64,000 nt of DNA, from the NCBI GenBank assembly GCA_963794605.1, contig CAWCEN010000003.1, positions 310,001 through 374,000 on the forward strand. Reading direction: 5' to 3'. The first letter of the stretch is position 1, and every line of letters begins with the position of its first letter. The position numbers were made by a program, and so were the translations under genes. Positions 40,677 through 49,020 of this stretch are shown one piece after another. The notes beneath the pieces are model-generated. The model saw only the letters and a list, made by a program, of their open reading frames with translations. It made no database searches and was not told the DNA's origin. This stretch comes from VAXT01 sp963794605 (GTDB taxonomy: Bacteria; Actinomycetota; Thermoleophilia; Gaiellales; Gaiellaceae).

Positions 40677-41402
40677 TCAGGCGGGGCCGAGGAGCCGATC
40701 CGCGATGTTCAGAACGTCCATCTGGGTGAAGGCCTGGTGGTCCGGCTCCGCCCCGTCGGGATTCTCGTCGGCCCGGAACCACATGGCCTGAACCGTCGTC
40801 ATCCCGAGCTCGCCCGCACCACGCACGTCCTCGAACAGCCGGTCGCCGACGAAGAGGGATTCCTCGGCCGCCGTGTCAAGCGCCGTCAGGGCCTGCTCGA
40901 AGATCTCCGGGTGCGGCTTGCGCTTCCCGACCTCCGACGAAAAAACGGCAAAGTCGATCCTGTCCGCGACGCCCATCTGCTCGAGGTCGCGCCGCAGCAG
41001 CCACCCGGGATCGAACGCATTCGAGACGAGCCCCAGCTTGAGGCCGCGTGAGCGGAGCGACTCGAGCATGGCGTGGGTCGTCGCGCCGAGCACGCGCGCC
41101 GGCTGCCACGCCTCGTGCTCGGCCTCGAGAAACCGGTCGAGCTCCTCGTCCGAAACCTGGACGTCGAAGTGGCCGAGCGTCTCGCGGATCACGCCCGGAT
41201 ACTCGATCTCCTCGAGCGTCCCCGGGACCCAGAACAGCGGCTCGTACTGCTCGCGGAAGTGCGCGCGGACCTCGTCGGCGGGTGCGAGGTCGTCGCGACC
41301 CAGAGCCTCCAGACCCGCCCGAAACGCGGTGTCCATGAGCTCCTCGTCGAACCGGAACTCCATGAGCGTGTCGCCCCAATCGAAGAGAACCGCTCGCAGC
41401 AC
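40677..41402 (-). CDS. HAD-superfamily phosphatase
   Basis: 241 residues. Motif I is VLFDWGDTL (nucleophile Asp; the usual second Asp of DxD is displaced, giving DWGDT), motif II is LGLVSNAF, motif III Lys is in KRKPHPEIF, and motif IV is LFVGDRLFEDV. A helical cap lies between motifs I and II (HAD-IA type). Substrate unknown. GTG at 41402 is preceded directly by the stop of a 59-codon stub that copies its own N-terminus. Confidence 0.88.
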   Translation of the reverse strand: MLRAVLFDWGDTLMEFRFDEELMDTAFRAGLEALGRDDLAPADEVRAHFREQYEPLFWVPGTLEEIEYPGVIRETLGHFDVQVSDEELDRFLEAEHEAWQPARVLGATTHAMLESLRSRGLKLGLVSNAFDPGWLLRRDLEQMGVADRIDFAVFSSEVGKRKPHPEIFEQALTALDTAAEESLFVGDRLFEDVRGAGELGMTTVQAMWFRADENPDGAEPDHQAFTQMDVLNIADRLLGPA

Positions 41403-41581
41403 TACGAGCAGACGTCCTTCTGCCTGCTGCACTGTTGCGGTTGGAAGCCGGAGGCGGGCTTGGCCCGCCGCAGGCAACTACGTGCCTTTCCGGCGGATGG
41501 CGTGAAGGAGGGGGTCCACGGGGGAACCATGGGTTTCCCCGTGTTCGTGTCGCCCCAGTCGAAGAGGACCGCGTGCAGCAT
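41402..41581 (-). pseudogene. Duplicated 5' stub of the HAD gene
   Basis: A frame from ATG 41581 to TAG 41404-41402 begins MLHAVLFDWGDT, the same motif I as the HAD protein downstream. It then passes into unrelated sequence containing a palindromic repeat (about 41507-41540) and stops one base into the HAD GTG. DNA of the first 35 bases matches the HAD 5' end at roughly 30 positions. It is either a partial tandem duplication or an old insertion that split the gene start. Confidence 0.6.
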
Positions 41582-41586
41582 CGCGA

Positions 41587-41592
41587 TAACCT
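41587..41592 (+). promoter_or_regulatory. -10 box of antiporter gene
   Basis: TAACCT ends 6 bases before GTG 41599. Confidence 0.35.
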
Positions 41593-41598
41593 AGCCGC

Positions 41599-42639
41599 GT
41601 GGCGCGGAAGATCCTCTGGGGCTCCCTCGCCCTCGCGCCCCTCACCATCGCCGCCGACTTCCTGCTCGATCTCGGCGACGTCGAACTGTTCGTGCTCGCG
41701 TCACTCGCGCTCGTCCCGCTCGCCTGGCTGATCGGCGAGGCGACGGAGCACGCCGCCCATCACACGGGCCCGGGCATCGGCGGCTTTCTGAACGCGACCT
41801 TCGGCAACGCGCCCGAGCTGATCATCTCGCTGCTCGCGATCAACAAGGGACTGACCGAGGTCGTGCGCGGCTCGCTCACGGGCAGCGTCGTCGGCAACAT
41901 CCTGCTCGTCCTCGGCTTCTCGCTCCTCGTCGGCACCGGCGACATGCGCCTCGACCGGGAATCGAGCTTCGTCTGGCTGGGGCTGATCCTCGTGGCGACG
42001 ACCGCGTTCCTCGTGCCCGCGATTCCGAGCTGGCACGGAGACTCGGACCGGCACTCGCTCGCAGTACTCTCACTTCCGGTCGCGATCTGTCTGCTCGTTC
42101 TCTACGTCGGCGTCACCTGGTGGCAGCTCCGCCGGCATCGCGCGCGACACGAAGCGCCTGATGACGACGAGGGCGTCTGGGCGCTGAAGAGCTCGATCGT
42201 GGTACTCGCCGTCGCGACTGTCGTCACAGCGCTGATCGCGGAGATCCTCGTCGGCTCGATCGAGACGTTCGCGGAGAAGGCGCATCTGTCCGACTTCTTC
42301 GTCGCCGCCGTGATCGTGGCGATCGTAGGCAACGCGGCCGAGCACGGCGGCGCCGTTGTCGTCGCGCACCGCGGCAAGGTGCGGCTCGCGTCCGAGATCG
42401 CGCTCTCGTCCGGCGCCCAGGTCGCGGTCTTCCTCATCCCTGCGGTGGCCCTACTCTCGTGGGCGATCGAGCCGCTCGCACTGTCCTTCAGGCCGGTCGA
42501 GATCGCCGCACTGGGCGCCTCGGCGATCGTCGTGGCGACGTTCTTCGTCGACCGGAAGTCGAGCCGGAGGGACGGCGCCGCGCTCATCGGGATCTACGTC
42601 GTCGTCGCCGTCGCGTTCTTTATCTCAGGCAATCGCTGA
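41599..42639 (+). CDS. Calcium/proton antiporter, CaCA (CAX) family
   Basis: 346 residues, about 11 helices. The two inverted cation-binding repeats are FGNAPELIISLLAI followed by GSVVGNILLVLG, and VGNAAEHGGAV with SSGAQVAVFLIPAVAL. Exports Ca2+ in exchange for protons by family. A short acidic loop (EAPDDDEG) separates the halves. The 3' end overlaps convergent threonine aldolase by 46 bases. Confidence 0.93.
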   Translation: MARKILWGSLALAPLTIAADFLLDLGDVELFVLASLALVPLAWLIGEATEHAAHHTGPGIGGFLNATFGNAPELIISLLAINKGLTEVVRGSLTGSVVGNILLVLGFSLLVGTGDMRLDRESSFVWLGLILVATTAFLVPAIPSWHGDSDRHSLAVLSLPVAICLLVLYVGVTWWQLRRHRARHEAPDDDEGVWALKSSIVVLAVATVVTALIAEILVGSIETFAEKAHLSDFFVAAVIVAIVGNAAEHGGAVVVAHRGKVRLASEIALSSGAQVAVFLIPAVALLSWAIEPLALSFRPVEIAALGASAIVVATFFVDRKSSRRDGAALIGIYVVVAVAFFISGNR

Positions 42640-43667
42640 GCACCGAGCGCACGGGGGATCGCCTCGATCGCGTGGTCGATGTCCTCGTCGCTGATCCCGA
42701 GATGCGTTACAGCGCGCAGCACGCCCGGCAGGAGCGTCCCCGAAACGCGCACTCCTTCGGCCTGGAGCCGCTCGGTCGCGTCGCCCACCGCGAGCCCCAT
42801 CGACCCGACATCGAGCTGGACGAAGTTCGTCTCCACGCGCTCGAGATCGACCGAGACGCCCGCCTCGTGCAGCTCCCCGGCGAGCCGATGGGCGCGCGCA
42901 TGGTCGTCAGCCAGGCGGTCGACGTTGTGGTCGAGCGCGTACACACAGGCCGCGGCGACGATCCCCGCCTGCCGCATCGCGCCGCCGAACTGATGCTTGA
43001 AGCGCCGCGCCCGCACCATGCGCTCGGCCGACCCGGCGACGATGGCGCCGAGCGGACAGCCGAGCCCCTTCGAGAAGCAGATCGTGACCGTGTCCGCGTG
43101 ACTTGCGATGCCCGCCGGCTCCAGTCCGCTCGCGACTGCGGCGTTGAAGAGCCGGGCGCCGTCGAGATGCAGGCTGAGGTCGAGGTCGCGGCACGTCTCG
43201 GCCATCGCCTCGACGTCCACGAGCGGCCAGACGCGACCGCCCGAGGCGTTGTGCGTGTTCTCGATCGCCACGATCCGAGTCGTCGGCACGTGGCCGAGGT
43301 CGCCTTTCCGCGCGGCGGCCCGCACTTGCTCGGTCGTGAAGCGCCCCGCGACAGACGGAAGCGGCCGAGTCATCAGACCCGCGTGCACGGCCGGCCCGCC
43401 GAGCTCGGCGATGAGGATGTGCGACAGCTCCTCGGCGATCAGCTCGTCGCCCGGCTCGCTGAGCACGCGCAGCGCGATCTCGTTCGCCATGGTCGCCGTC
43501 GGAACGAAGACCGAGTCCTCTTGACCGAGGGTCTCCGCAGCGCGGCGCTCGAGCTCGTTGACGGTCGGGTCCTCCCGGATCTGCTCGTCGCCGACCTCGG
43601 CGTTCGCGATCGCCTCCCGCATTGCCTGCGTCGGCTTCGTCGCCGTGTCGGAGCGAAGGTCGATCAC
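42594..43667 (-). CDS. ltaE: Low-specificity L-threonine aldolase
   Basis: 357 residues, PLP fold-type I. Cleaves threonine or allo-threonine to glycine and acetaldehyde. Begins VIDLRSDTATKPTQAM; the PLP Lys is in ICFSKGLGCPLG; HLDGARLFNA carries the PLP-ring Asp. Its glycine could feed the nearby glycine cleavage operon (inference). GTG at 43667 follows the DUF4389 stop by two bases, so the two genes are co-transcribed. Confidence 0.94.
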   Translation of the reverse strand: MIDLRSDTATKPTQAMREAIANAEVGDEQIREDPTVNELERRAAETLGQEDSVFVPTATMANEIALRVLSEPGDELIAEELSHILIAELGGPAVHAGLMTRPLPSVAGRFTTEQVRAAARKGDLGHVPTTRIVAIENTHNASGGRVWPLVDVEAMAETCRDLDLSLHLDGARLFNAAVASGLEPAGIASHADTVTICFSKGLGCPLGAIVAGSAERMVRARRFKHQFGGAMRQAGIVAAACVYALDHNVDRLADDHARAHRLAGELHEAGVSVDLERVETNFVQLDVGSMGLAVGDATERLQAEGVRVSGTLLPGVLRAVTHLGISDEDIDHAIEAIPRALGAQRLPEIKNATATTT

Positions 43668-43669
43668 CG

Positions 43670-44296
43670 TCAGTCGCCCGCCGTTGTCGGATACCGGGCG
43701 GTGACCACGAACAGATATGCATATGTCTGCGTCTGGTAGCGCAGGCAGTAGAGCCCGAGCTGCTCCATCCCGCGCGGGATGCGGCCCATGGCGATCGCGA
43801 TGAACCAGCTGATCACGGCGATGACGAACAGCACCTGGCTCAGCACCCATGCCAGCACGAACGCGGGAATTGCGAGCACGAGCCGAAACGCGGTGATAAG
43901 CCGATGCTGTGGCTCCGGGCCTTCGACGCTGAGGTCGATCGGATAGCTCCGCTCTCCCCCGTGGAACGGCGGATACGGGTTGGCGAGCACGTACACGTAG
44001 CTGTACACGTAGACCGTGTAGCGGAGATAGCGGACCAGCCAGCGGTGCAGACGCAGCGGCGAGCGGCCCTTGATGAGCGTGACGACCCAGTTGACGATCC
44101 CGACGATCACCGCGACGAGCGTGTAGAGCGACAGCCAGATGAAGTGCGGATACGCAAGGAGCCATCGCACGAGCACGGTCAGCCGCGAACGCCTCAGGTC
44201 GTCCGTGTCGACGAGCCGCACGGGATGCGGCCGCGGAGGCTCGACGGGCGGCGGCTGGGAGGGTTGTTCCTCGTCAGGCGTGACGACGTCAGTCAT
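43670..44296 (-). CDS. DUF4389 membrane protein
   Basis: 208 residues. Pro-rich N-terminal tail, then about four membrane segments. The DUF4389 pattern is clear in PHPVRLVDTDDLRRSRL, LAYPHFIWLSLYTL and YPPFHGGERSYPIDL, ending YCLRYQTQTYAYLFVVTARYP. Function unknown. ATG at 44296 is 9 bases after TAGGAT. Confidence 0.88.
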   Translation of the reverse strand: MTDVVTPDEEQPSQPPPVEPPRPHPVRLVDTDDLRRSRLTVLVRWLLAYPHFIWLSLYTLVAVIVGIVNWVVTLIKGRSPLRLHRWLVRYLRYTVYVYSYVYVLANPYPPFHGGERSYPIDLSVEGPEPQHRLITAFRLVLAIPAFVLAWVLSQVLFVIAVISWFIAIAMGRIPRGMEQLGLYCLRYQTQTYAYLFVVTARYPTTAGD

Positions 44297-44305
44297 CGGG
44301 CGCCG

Positions 44306-44311
44306 ATCCTA
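44306..44311 (-). promoter_or_regulatory. -10 box of DUF4389-ltaE operon
   Basis: TAGGAT on the minus strand, 9 bases before ATG 44296. Confidence 0.4.
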
Positions 44312-44391
44312 GCGTTGGCCCCCGCTTAGGGGATAGACGTTTTCAATCCAGTCACCGATCATGAGTGCGACCGCAACCCAAGTGAGGGCGC

Positions 44392-44613
44392 ATGAAACTT
44401 GCCGTCTCCCTGTGGCGCCTGTTCCAAGAAGACCGTTTGTTCCGCTGGGCGACTTACGCTGCCGTCGTCGTTCTCTGGTTCGCAATCGCGTGGGCGGACG
44501 TACGACCGCTGCTCGGGCTCGTGCTCGTCGCAATCGCGTACTGGTGGCTTCGCCGCCAGCGTGCGAAGCGCGGCTGGCTGACCGAGCCTGAAGTCGACGT
44601 CGATCTCCTTTAG
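44392..44613 (+). CDS. Small membrane protein
   Basis: 73 residues with two hydrophobic helices (about residues 17-33 and 38-52), a Trp-rich second helix (IAYWWLRRQRAK) and an acidic end (EPEVDVDLL). ATG at 44392 follows GTGAGGG, a moderate Shine-Dalgarno sequence. Convergent with gcvPB, overlapping by 4 bases. Function unknown. Confidence 0.65.
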   Translation: MKLAVSLWRLFQEDRLFRWATYAAVVVLWFAIAWADVRPLLGLVLVAIAYWWLRRQRAKRGWLTEPEVDVDLL

Positions 44614-46109
44614 GCGCCTTTCTGAGTCTCGAGCTGGCGTGCCTCGCCGCTGTCCGCGGACAGATCGGGGTGGTCCTCGAACAGATAGCGCACGACCGCG
44701 CGCTTCGCGGCCTTGACCTCGTCCACGCGGCCGACCGGCCGGTGGTGCGGCGCCTCCTTCAACAGCTCGGGACGCTCCGACGCATCGCGGACGATCTCGA
44801 GCATCGCCTCGATGAAGTCGTCGAGCGTCTCCTTCGCCTCGGTCTCGGTCGGCTCGATCATCAGCGCCTCGGGTACGTTCAGCGGGAAGTAGACCGTCGG
44901 CGGGTGGAAGTCGTAGTCCATGAGGCGCTTGGCGACGTCGAGCGCGGAGATCCCGTGCCCGCGCTTGAGCGTGCGCGCCGACAGCACGAACTCGTGCATG
45001 CAGAGCCGGTCGAACGGGAGGTCGTACTCGTCCTTGAGCCGGGCGAGCAGGTAGTTCGCGTTCAGCACCGCGACCTCGGACATCTCGCGCAGGCGCGGCC
45101 CGTAGGAGCGGATGTACGCGTACGAGCGGACGAAGACACCGAACGGGCCCGCGAAGCCACGCACCTTGCCGATCGTCTGCGGCCGGTCGTAGTCGTAGCG
45201 GAAGCCCTCGCCGTCGCGAACGACCGCGGGCACCGGCAGGTACGGCTCGAGGCGGTCGCGGACCGCGATCGGCCCGCCGCCGGGGCCGCCTCCGCCGTGC
45301 GGCTGCGAGAACGTCTTGTGCAGGTTGAAGTGGACGATGTCGAAGCCCATGTCGCCGGGGCGTGAGATCCCGCAGACGGCATTCAGGTTCGCGCCGTCGT
45401 AGTACATGAGCGCTCCGGCGCCGTGGAAGATCTGCGCGATCTCCTCGATGTTTTCGTCGAAGAGCCCGAGCGTCGACGGGTTCGTCAGCATCAGCCCGGC
45501 GGTCTGCTCGTCGACCTTGCTGCGGAGGTCGTCCACGTCGATGTTCCCGCGCGGATCCGTCTGGACCGGCGTCACCTGGTAGCCGGCCATGGTCACGCTC
45601 GCCGGGTTCGTGCCGTGCGCGGTGTCCGGGATGACGATCTTCTGCCGCGTGTCGGCCTCGCCGCGCTCGGCGAAGTACGCGCGCATCAGCATGAGCCCGG
45701 TCAGCTCGCCCTGGGACCCGGCAGCCGGCTGAAGCGATACCGCAGGCAGGCCGGCGACCTCGGCGAGGATCTCCTGGAGGCGCCACATGAGCTCGAGCGC
45801 TCCCTGGGCGCCGTCCTCCTCCTGGAGCGGATGGAGGTCGCGGAAGCCGGGGAGGTTCACGACCCGCTCGTTGACCCGCGGGTTGTGCTTCATCGTGCAC
45901 GAGCCGAGCGGGTAGAAGCCGGTGTCGACGCCGAACGTGCGCGTCGAGAGCTGCGTGAAGTGACGGACGAGCTCGGGCTCGGAGATCTCGGGCAGCCTCG
46001 GCGGCTTTTCGCGGCGAAGCTCGTCCGGCACCTCGGGCGCGGGGAGCGTTCGCGGAGGAAGGCTCGACGCGCGCCTCCCCTCCTGCGACTTCTCATAGAT
46101 CAGCTTCAT
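44610..46109 (-). CDS. gcvPB: Glycine dehydrogenase (decarboxylating) subunit 2
   Basis: 499 residues, PLP-bearing half of the split P-protein. The PLP Lys is in HFNLHKTFSQPHGGGGPGGG; GFYPLGSCTMKHNP and IVIPDTAHGTNPASV are hallmarks. ATG at 46109 overlaps the gcvPA stop by 4 bases. With GcvPA it decarboxylates glycine and loads the aminomethyl group on GcvH. Confidence 0.97.
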   Translation of the reverse strand: MKLIYEKSQEGRRASSLPPRTLPAPEVPDELRREKPPRLPEISEPELVRHFTQLSTRTFGVDTGFYPLGSCTMKHNPRVNERVVNLPGFRDLHPLQEEDGAQGALELMWRLQEILAEVAGLPAVSLQPAAGSQGELTGLMLMRAYFAERGEADTRQKIVIPDTAHGTNPASVTMAGYQVTPVQTDPRGNIDVDDLRSKVDEQTAGLMLTNPSTLGLFDENIEEIAQIFHGAGALMYYDGANLNAVCGISRPGDMGFDIVHFNLHKTFSQPHGGGGPGGGPIAVRDRLEPYLPVPAVVRDGEGFRYDYDRPQTIGKVRGFAGPFGVFVRSYAYIRSYGPRLREMSEVAVLNANYLLARLKDEYDLPFDRLCMHEFVLSARTLKRGHGISALDVAKRLMDYDFHPPTVYFPLNVPEALMIEPTETEAKETLDDFIEAMLEIVRDASERPELLKEAPHHRPVGRVDEVKAAKRAVVRYLFEDHPDLSADSGEARQLETQKGA

Positions 46110-47428
46110 GCGGCCAGCGCCTCCGCAAGGCGGTCGATGTCGGACTCGGTGCGCCTCTCGGTGACGCAGACGAGGAGCGCGTCCTCCATGCCCGCGTAGT
46201 CGCGGCGGAGCGCGTAGCCGGGGTGCACACCCTGGGCACGGGCCGCGCGGATCGCCTCGTCCGCCGGACGTCCGACCCGGATGGCAAACTCCTTGAACGT
46301 TGCCCGATCTGAAAACACGAGTGGGAGCGCGAGCCGCTCCTTCGCATACGCGGCGAGGGCCATGCAGGTCTCCCCCTGCTCCCTCAGGCCCTGAGGCCCG
46401 AGCCACGCGAGGTGGGCGAGCCCGGCCAGTGCGAGCAGCGTCTGGTTCGTGGTGATGTTCGAGGTCGCCTTCTCGCGACGGATGTGCTGCTCGCGGGTCT
46501 GCAGGGTCAGGACATAGGCGCGCCGGCCCTCGACGTCGGTCGTCTCACCGACGATCCGGCCGGGCATGCGCCGCACATACTCAGAGCGCGCGGCCATGAA
46601 CCCGTAGTGCGGCCCTCCGTACGACTGGTAGTTCCCCGCCGCCTGGCCTTCGCCGATCGCGATCGCGCACCCATAAACGCCCGGCGCCTCGAGCACGCCG
46701 AGGGAGACCGGGTCGACGTGGGCGACGGGGAGCGCGCCGGAGTCGTTCGCTGCGGCCGCGAGGTCCGGTGCCGGCTCGAGGCAGCCGAAGAAGTTCGGTT
46801 GCTGGAAGATGACGCACGCGGCATCGCGAGCCGCCTCGCCCAGCTCGTCGGGGTCGGTGATGCCGTCGCGATGCGGCACCTCGACCACCTCGAGGCCGAA
46901 CCCGGGCGCGTAGGTCTTCACGACCTGACGCACCTGCGGGTTGAGCGTCTCGGCCAGCACCACGCGTGAGCGTCCCGTGACGTGCTTCGCGACGTAGCAG
47001 GCGTCCGCGGCGACCGTCGTCCCGTCGTAGCCCGACGCGTTCGAGACCTCCATGCCGGTGAGCTCGCAGATCGCGGTCTGGTACTCGAAGATTGCCTGGA
47101 GGACGCCCTGGCTCATCTCGGGCTGGTACGGCGTGTAGCCGGTCAGGAGCTCGCCGCGCTGCATGACCGCGTCCACGACGGCCGGGACATAGTGGTCGTA
47201 GATCCCGGCACCGAGGAACGAGACCTCGCGTCCGGTGTCGACGTTCCGTGCCGCCAGCGCCTCGAGGTGCGAGACGATCTCGGGCTCGGAGAGCGGCGGC
47301 TCGAGGTCGAGCTCCCGACCGAAGCGCACTCCCGGCGGAATGTCGCGGAAAAGCTCGTCGATCGACGAGACGCCGATCGTCGCGAGCATCTCCTCGCGGT
47401 CGCGCTCCGTCAGCGAGAGGAAGCTCAC
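46106..47428 (-). CDS. gcvPA: Glycine dehydrogenase (decarboxylating) subunit 1
   Basis: 440 residues, N-terminal half of the split P-protein. Family sequences are FLGAGIYDHYVPAVVD, LLTGYTPYQPEMSQG, EYQTAICELTGMEVSNAS and EKATSNITTNQTLLAL. It stabilises the active tetramer with GcvPB and carries no PLP Lys. Start overlaps gcvH by 4 bases. Confidence 0.97.
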   Translation of the reverse strand: MSFLSLTERDREEMLATIGVSSIDELFRDIPPGVRFGRELDLEPPLSEPEIVSHLEALAARNVDTGREVSFLGAGIYDHYVPAVVDAVMQRGELLTGYTPYQPEMSQGVLQAIFEYQTAICELTGMEVSNASGYDGTTVAADACYVAKHVTGRSRVVLAETLNPQVRQVVKTYAPGFGLEVVEVPHRDGITDPDELGEAARDAACVIFQQPNFFGCLEPAPDLAAAANDSGALPVAHVDPVSLGVLEAPGVYGCAIAIGEGQAAGNYQSYGGPHYGFMAARSEYVRRMPGRIVGETTDVEGRRAYVLTLQTREQHIRREKATSNITTNQTLLALAGLAHLAWLGPQGLREQGETCMALAAYAKERLALPLVFSDRATFKEFAIRVGRPADEAIRAARAQGVHPGYALRRDYAGMEDALLVCVTERRTESDIDRLAEALAA

Positions 47429-47820
47429 TGCTCGTCGACGAATGCCTTGTACGCCGCAGCGTCCAGCAGATCGTCCGCCTCCGAGGCTTCACCGAGGCGG
47501 ATGCGCGCCAGCCAGCCGTCCCCGTACGGGTCCTCGTTCACTGTCTCCGGCTCCGCTACGACATTCGGGTTGACTTCGACCACCGTCCCGGAGAGCGGCG
47601 AGATCAGGTCCGAGACTGCTTTGACCGACTCGACTTCGCCGTACGAACCACCCTTCGCCACCTCCGCGCCCTCTTCCGGGGGCTCGAAATGGACGAGCTC
47701 GCCGAGCGAGTCCTGCGCGAACCACGTGATGCCGAGCGTCGCCTCGTCACCGTCGATCCTCGCCCAGTCGTGATCGCGGTTGTAGCGAAGGTCGTCCGGA
47801 TAGCTCTCGGCTGCTGCCAC
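47425..47820 (-). CDS. gcvH: Glycine cleavage system H protein
   Basis: 131 residues. Lipoyl attachment Lys67 in GEVESVKAVSD; start YNRDHDWARIDGDEATLGIT is typical. Shuttles the aminomethyl intermediate between P, T and L proteins. GTG at 47820 shares one base with the gcvT stop (TAGTG). Confidence 0.97.
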   Translation of the reverse strand: MAAAESYPDDLRYNRDHDWARIDGDEATLGITWFAQDSLGELVHFEPPEEGAEVAKGGSYGEVESVKAVSDLISPLSGTVVEVNPNVVAEPETVNEDPYGDGWLARIRLGEASEADDLLDAAAYKAFVDEQ

Positions 47821-48869
47821 TACGCCTCCTTCTTGTAGATCGGCTTGTTGACCACCTCGGCCCGCCGCGGCCGGCCGCGCACGTCGATCGTCAAGGTCGT
47901 CCCAGGCTCCGTGTGCTCGACGCCGACGTAACCCATCCCGATGCCGCGGTCGAGCATCGGCGAGTGCGAGCCCGACGTCACCTCGCCGCCCTCTTCGATG
48001 CCCATTCCCTGACGTGGGATGCCTGCGTCCTGCATGACGAAGGCGACGAGCTTCCGCTCAGGTCCCTCGACCTTGATCTTCCGCAGCTCCTCGACGCCGG
48101 TGAACTCCGTGTCGAGTGCGCAGACCCAGCCGAGCCCGGCCGAGATCGCGTCCGTGTTGGGCCCGATGTCGTTTCCGTGGAGCGGGTAGCAGACCTCGAG
48201 CCGCAGCGTGTCCCGCGCGCCGAGGCCGCACGGCACGGCTCCGCGCTCGACGACCGCGTCCCAGAGCGCGACGGCATCCTCGGTCATGACCATGAGTTCG
48301 ACGCCCTTCTCGCCCGTGTAGCCCGTGCGGTTGACCATCACCTCGATGCCGGACACGTCGCCCATCTCCCACGTGAACGGCGTGCCGTCGTCGAGACCGA
48401 GCCGCTCGATCGACCTCGGCCCCTGGACGGCGAGCAGGGCGAACTCGTCGGTCTTGTCGCGCAGATCGGTGCCCGCGCCGGCACGTCCCATGATCCACTC
48501 GAAGTCAGCCTCGCGATTCGACGCGTTGACGATCAGGATGAACCGCCCCGACTCGACCCGGTAGACGATCAGGTCGTCGATGATCCCGCCACGCTCGTTC
48601 GTCAGGAGCGTGTACTGAGCGCCGCCCTCGGCGACCTTCTCGATGTCGTTCGAGAGCAGCCCCTGGAGCGCGGCCGGCACTTTCGGGCCTTCGAACTCGA
48701 ACCGGCCCATGTGCGAAACGTCGAACACCCCGCAGTCTGCGCGGACGGCGCGGTGCTCGGGGATGACGCCTTCGTACTGCACGGGCATCTCCCACCCGGC
48801 GAACGGCACCATGCGCGCGCCAAGCGCGACGTGGCGCTCGTAGAGCGGCGTTCGGAGCAACGTCTGCAT
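47820..48869 (-). CDS. gcvT: Aminomethyltransferase (glycine cleavage T protein)
   Basis: 349 residues. Releases ammonia and passes the methylene group to tetrahydrofolate. Folate-binding and family motifs are FAGWEMPVQYEG, GVFDVSHMGRFE, NRTGYTGEKGVEL and GLGARDTLRLEV. ATG at 48869 is preferred to TTG at 48890 because it begins MQTLLRTPLYERH, the family start, and lies 10 bases after TAGCAT. First gene of gcvT-gcvH-gcvPA-gcvPB; no lipoamide dehydrogenase gene is nearby. Confidence 0.96.
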   Translation of the reverse strand: MQTLLRTPLYERHVALGARMVPFAGWEMPVQYEGVIPEHRAVRADCGVFDVSHMGRFEFEGPKVPAALQGLLSNDIEKVAEGGAQYTLLTNERGGIIDDLIVYRVESGRFILIVNASNREADFEWIMGRAGAGTDLRDKTDEFALLAVQGPRSIERLGLDDGTPFTWEMGDVSGIEVMVNRTGYTGEKGVELMVMTEDAVALWDAVVERGAVPCGLGARDTLRLEVCYPLHGNDIGPNTDAISAGLGWVCALDTEFTGVEELRKIKVEGPERKLVAFVMQDAGIPRQGMGIEEGGEVTSGSHSPMLDRGIGMGYVGVEHTEPGTTLTIDVRGRPRRAEVVNKPIYKKEA

Positions 48870-48879
48870 GCCCGAGCGG

Positions 48880-48885
48880 ATGCTA
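48880..48885 (-). promoter_or_regulatory. -10 box of glycine cleavage operon
   Basis: TAGCAT on the minus strand, 10 bases before ATG 48869. With a 17-base spacer the -35 position falls on one arm of the hairpin at 48904-48931. I see no glycine riboswitch core in this leader region. Confidence 0.4.
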
Positions 48886-48903
48886 ATCAAGGCGCCAGAA
48901 ACG

Positions 48904-48931
48904 GGTCAGCCGCTCGGCGGAGCGGCTGACC
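48904..48931 (-). terminator. Large hairpin between ftsZ and gcvT
   Basis: Perfect 12-base arms GGTCAGCCGCTC/GAGCGGCTGACC with a 4-base loop. It lies 90 bases after the ftsZ stop and just upstream of the gcvT -10. No T-tract follows, so it may be a weak terminator for the cell-wall cluster or a dyad operator over the gcv -35. Confidence 0.5.
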
Positions 48932-49020
48932 GTTGCCACGGCGAGCCCAGCGAGGCTCACCGGGAGGGCACGACAGAGGTACCTTCGCCGAGGATTTTCT
49001 AAACGGGCTGTTCGCCGAGC

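Noticed and set aside
48870..49020. Glycine riboswitch before gcvT
   Set aside because: The conserved aptamer core sequences are not present; only a simple hairpin is seen.
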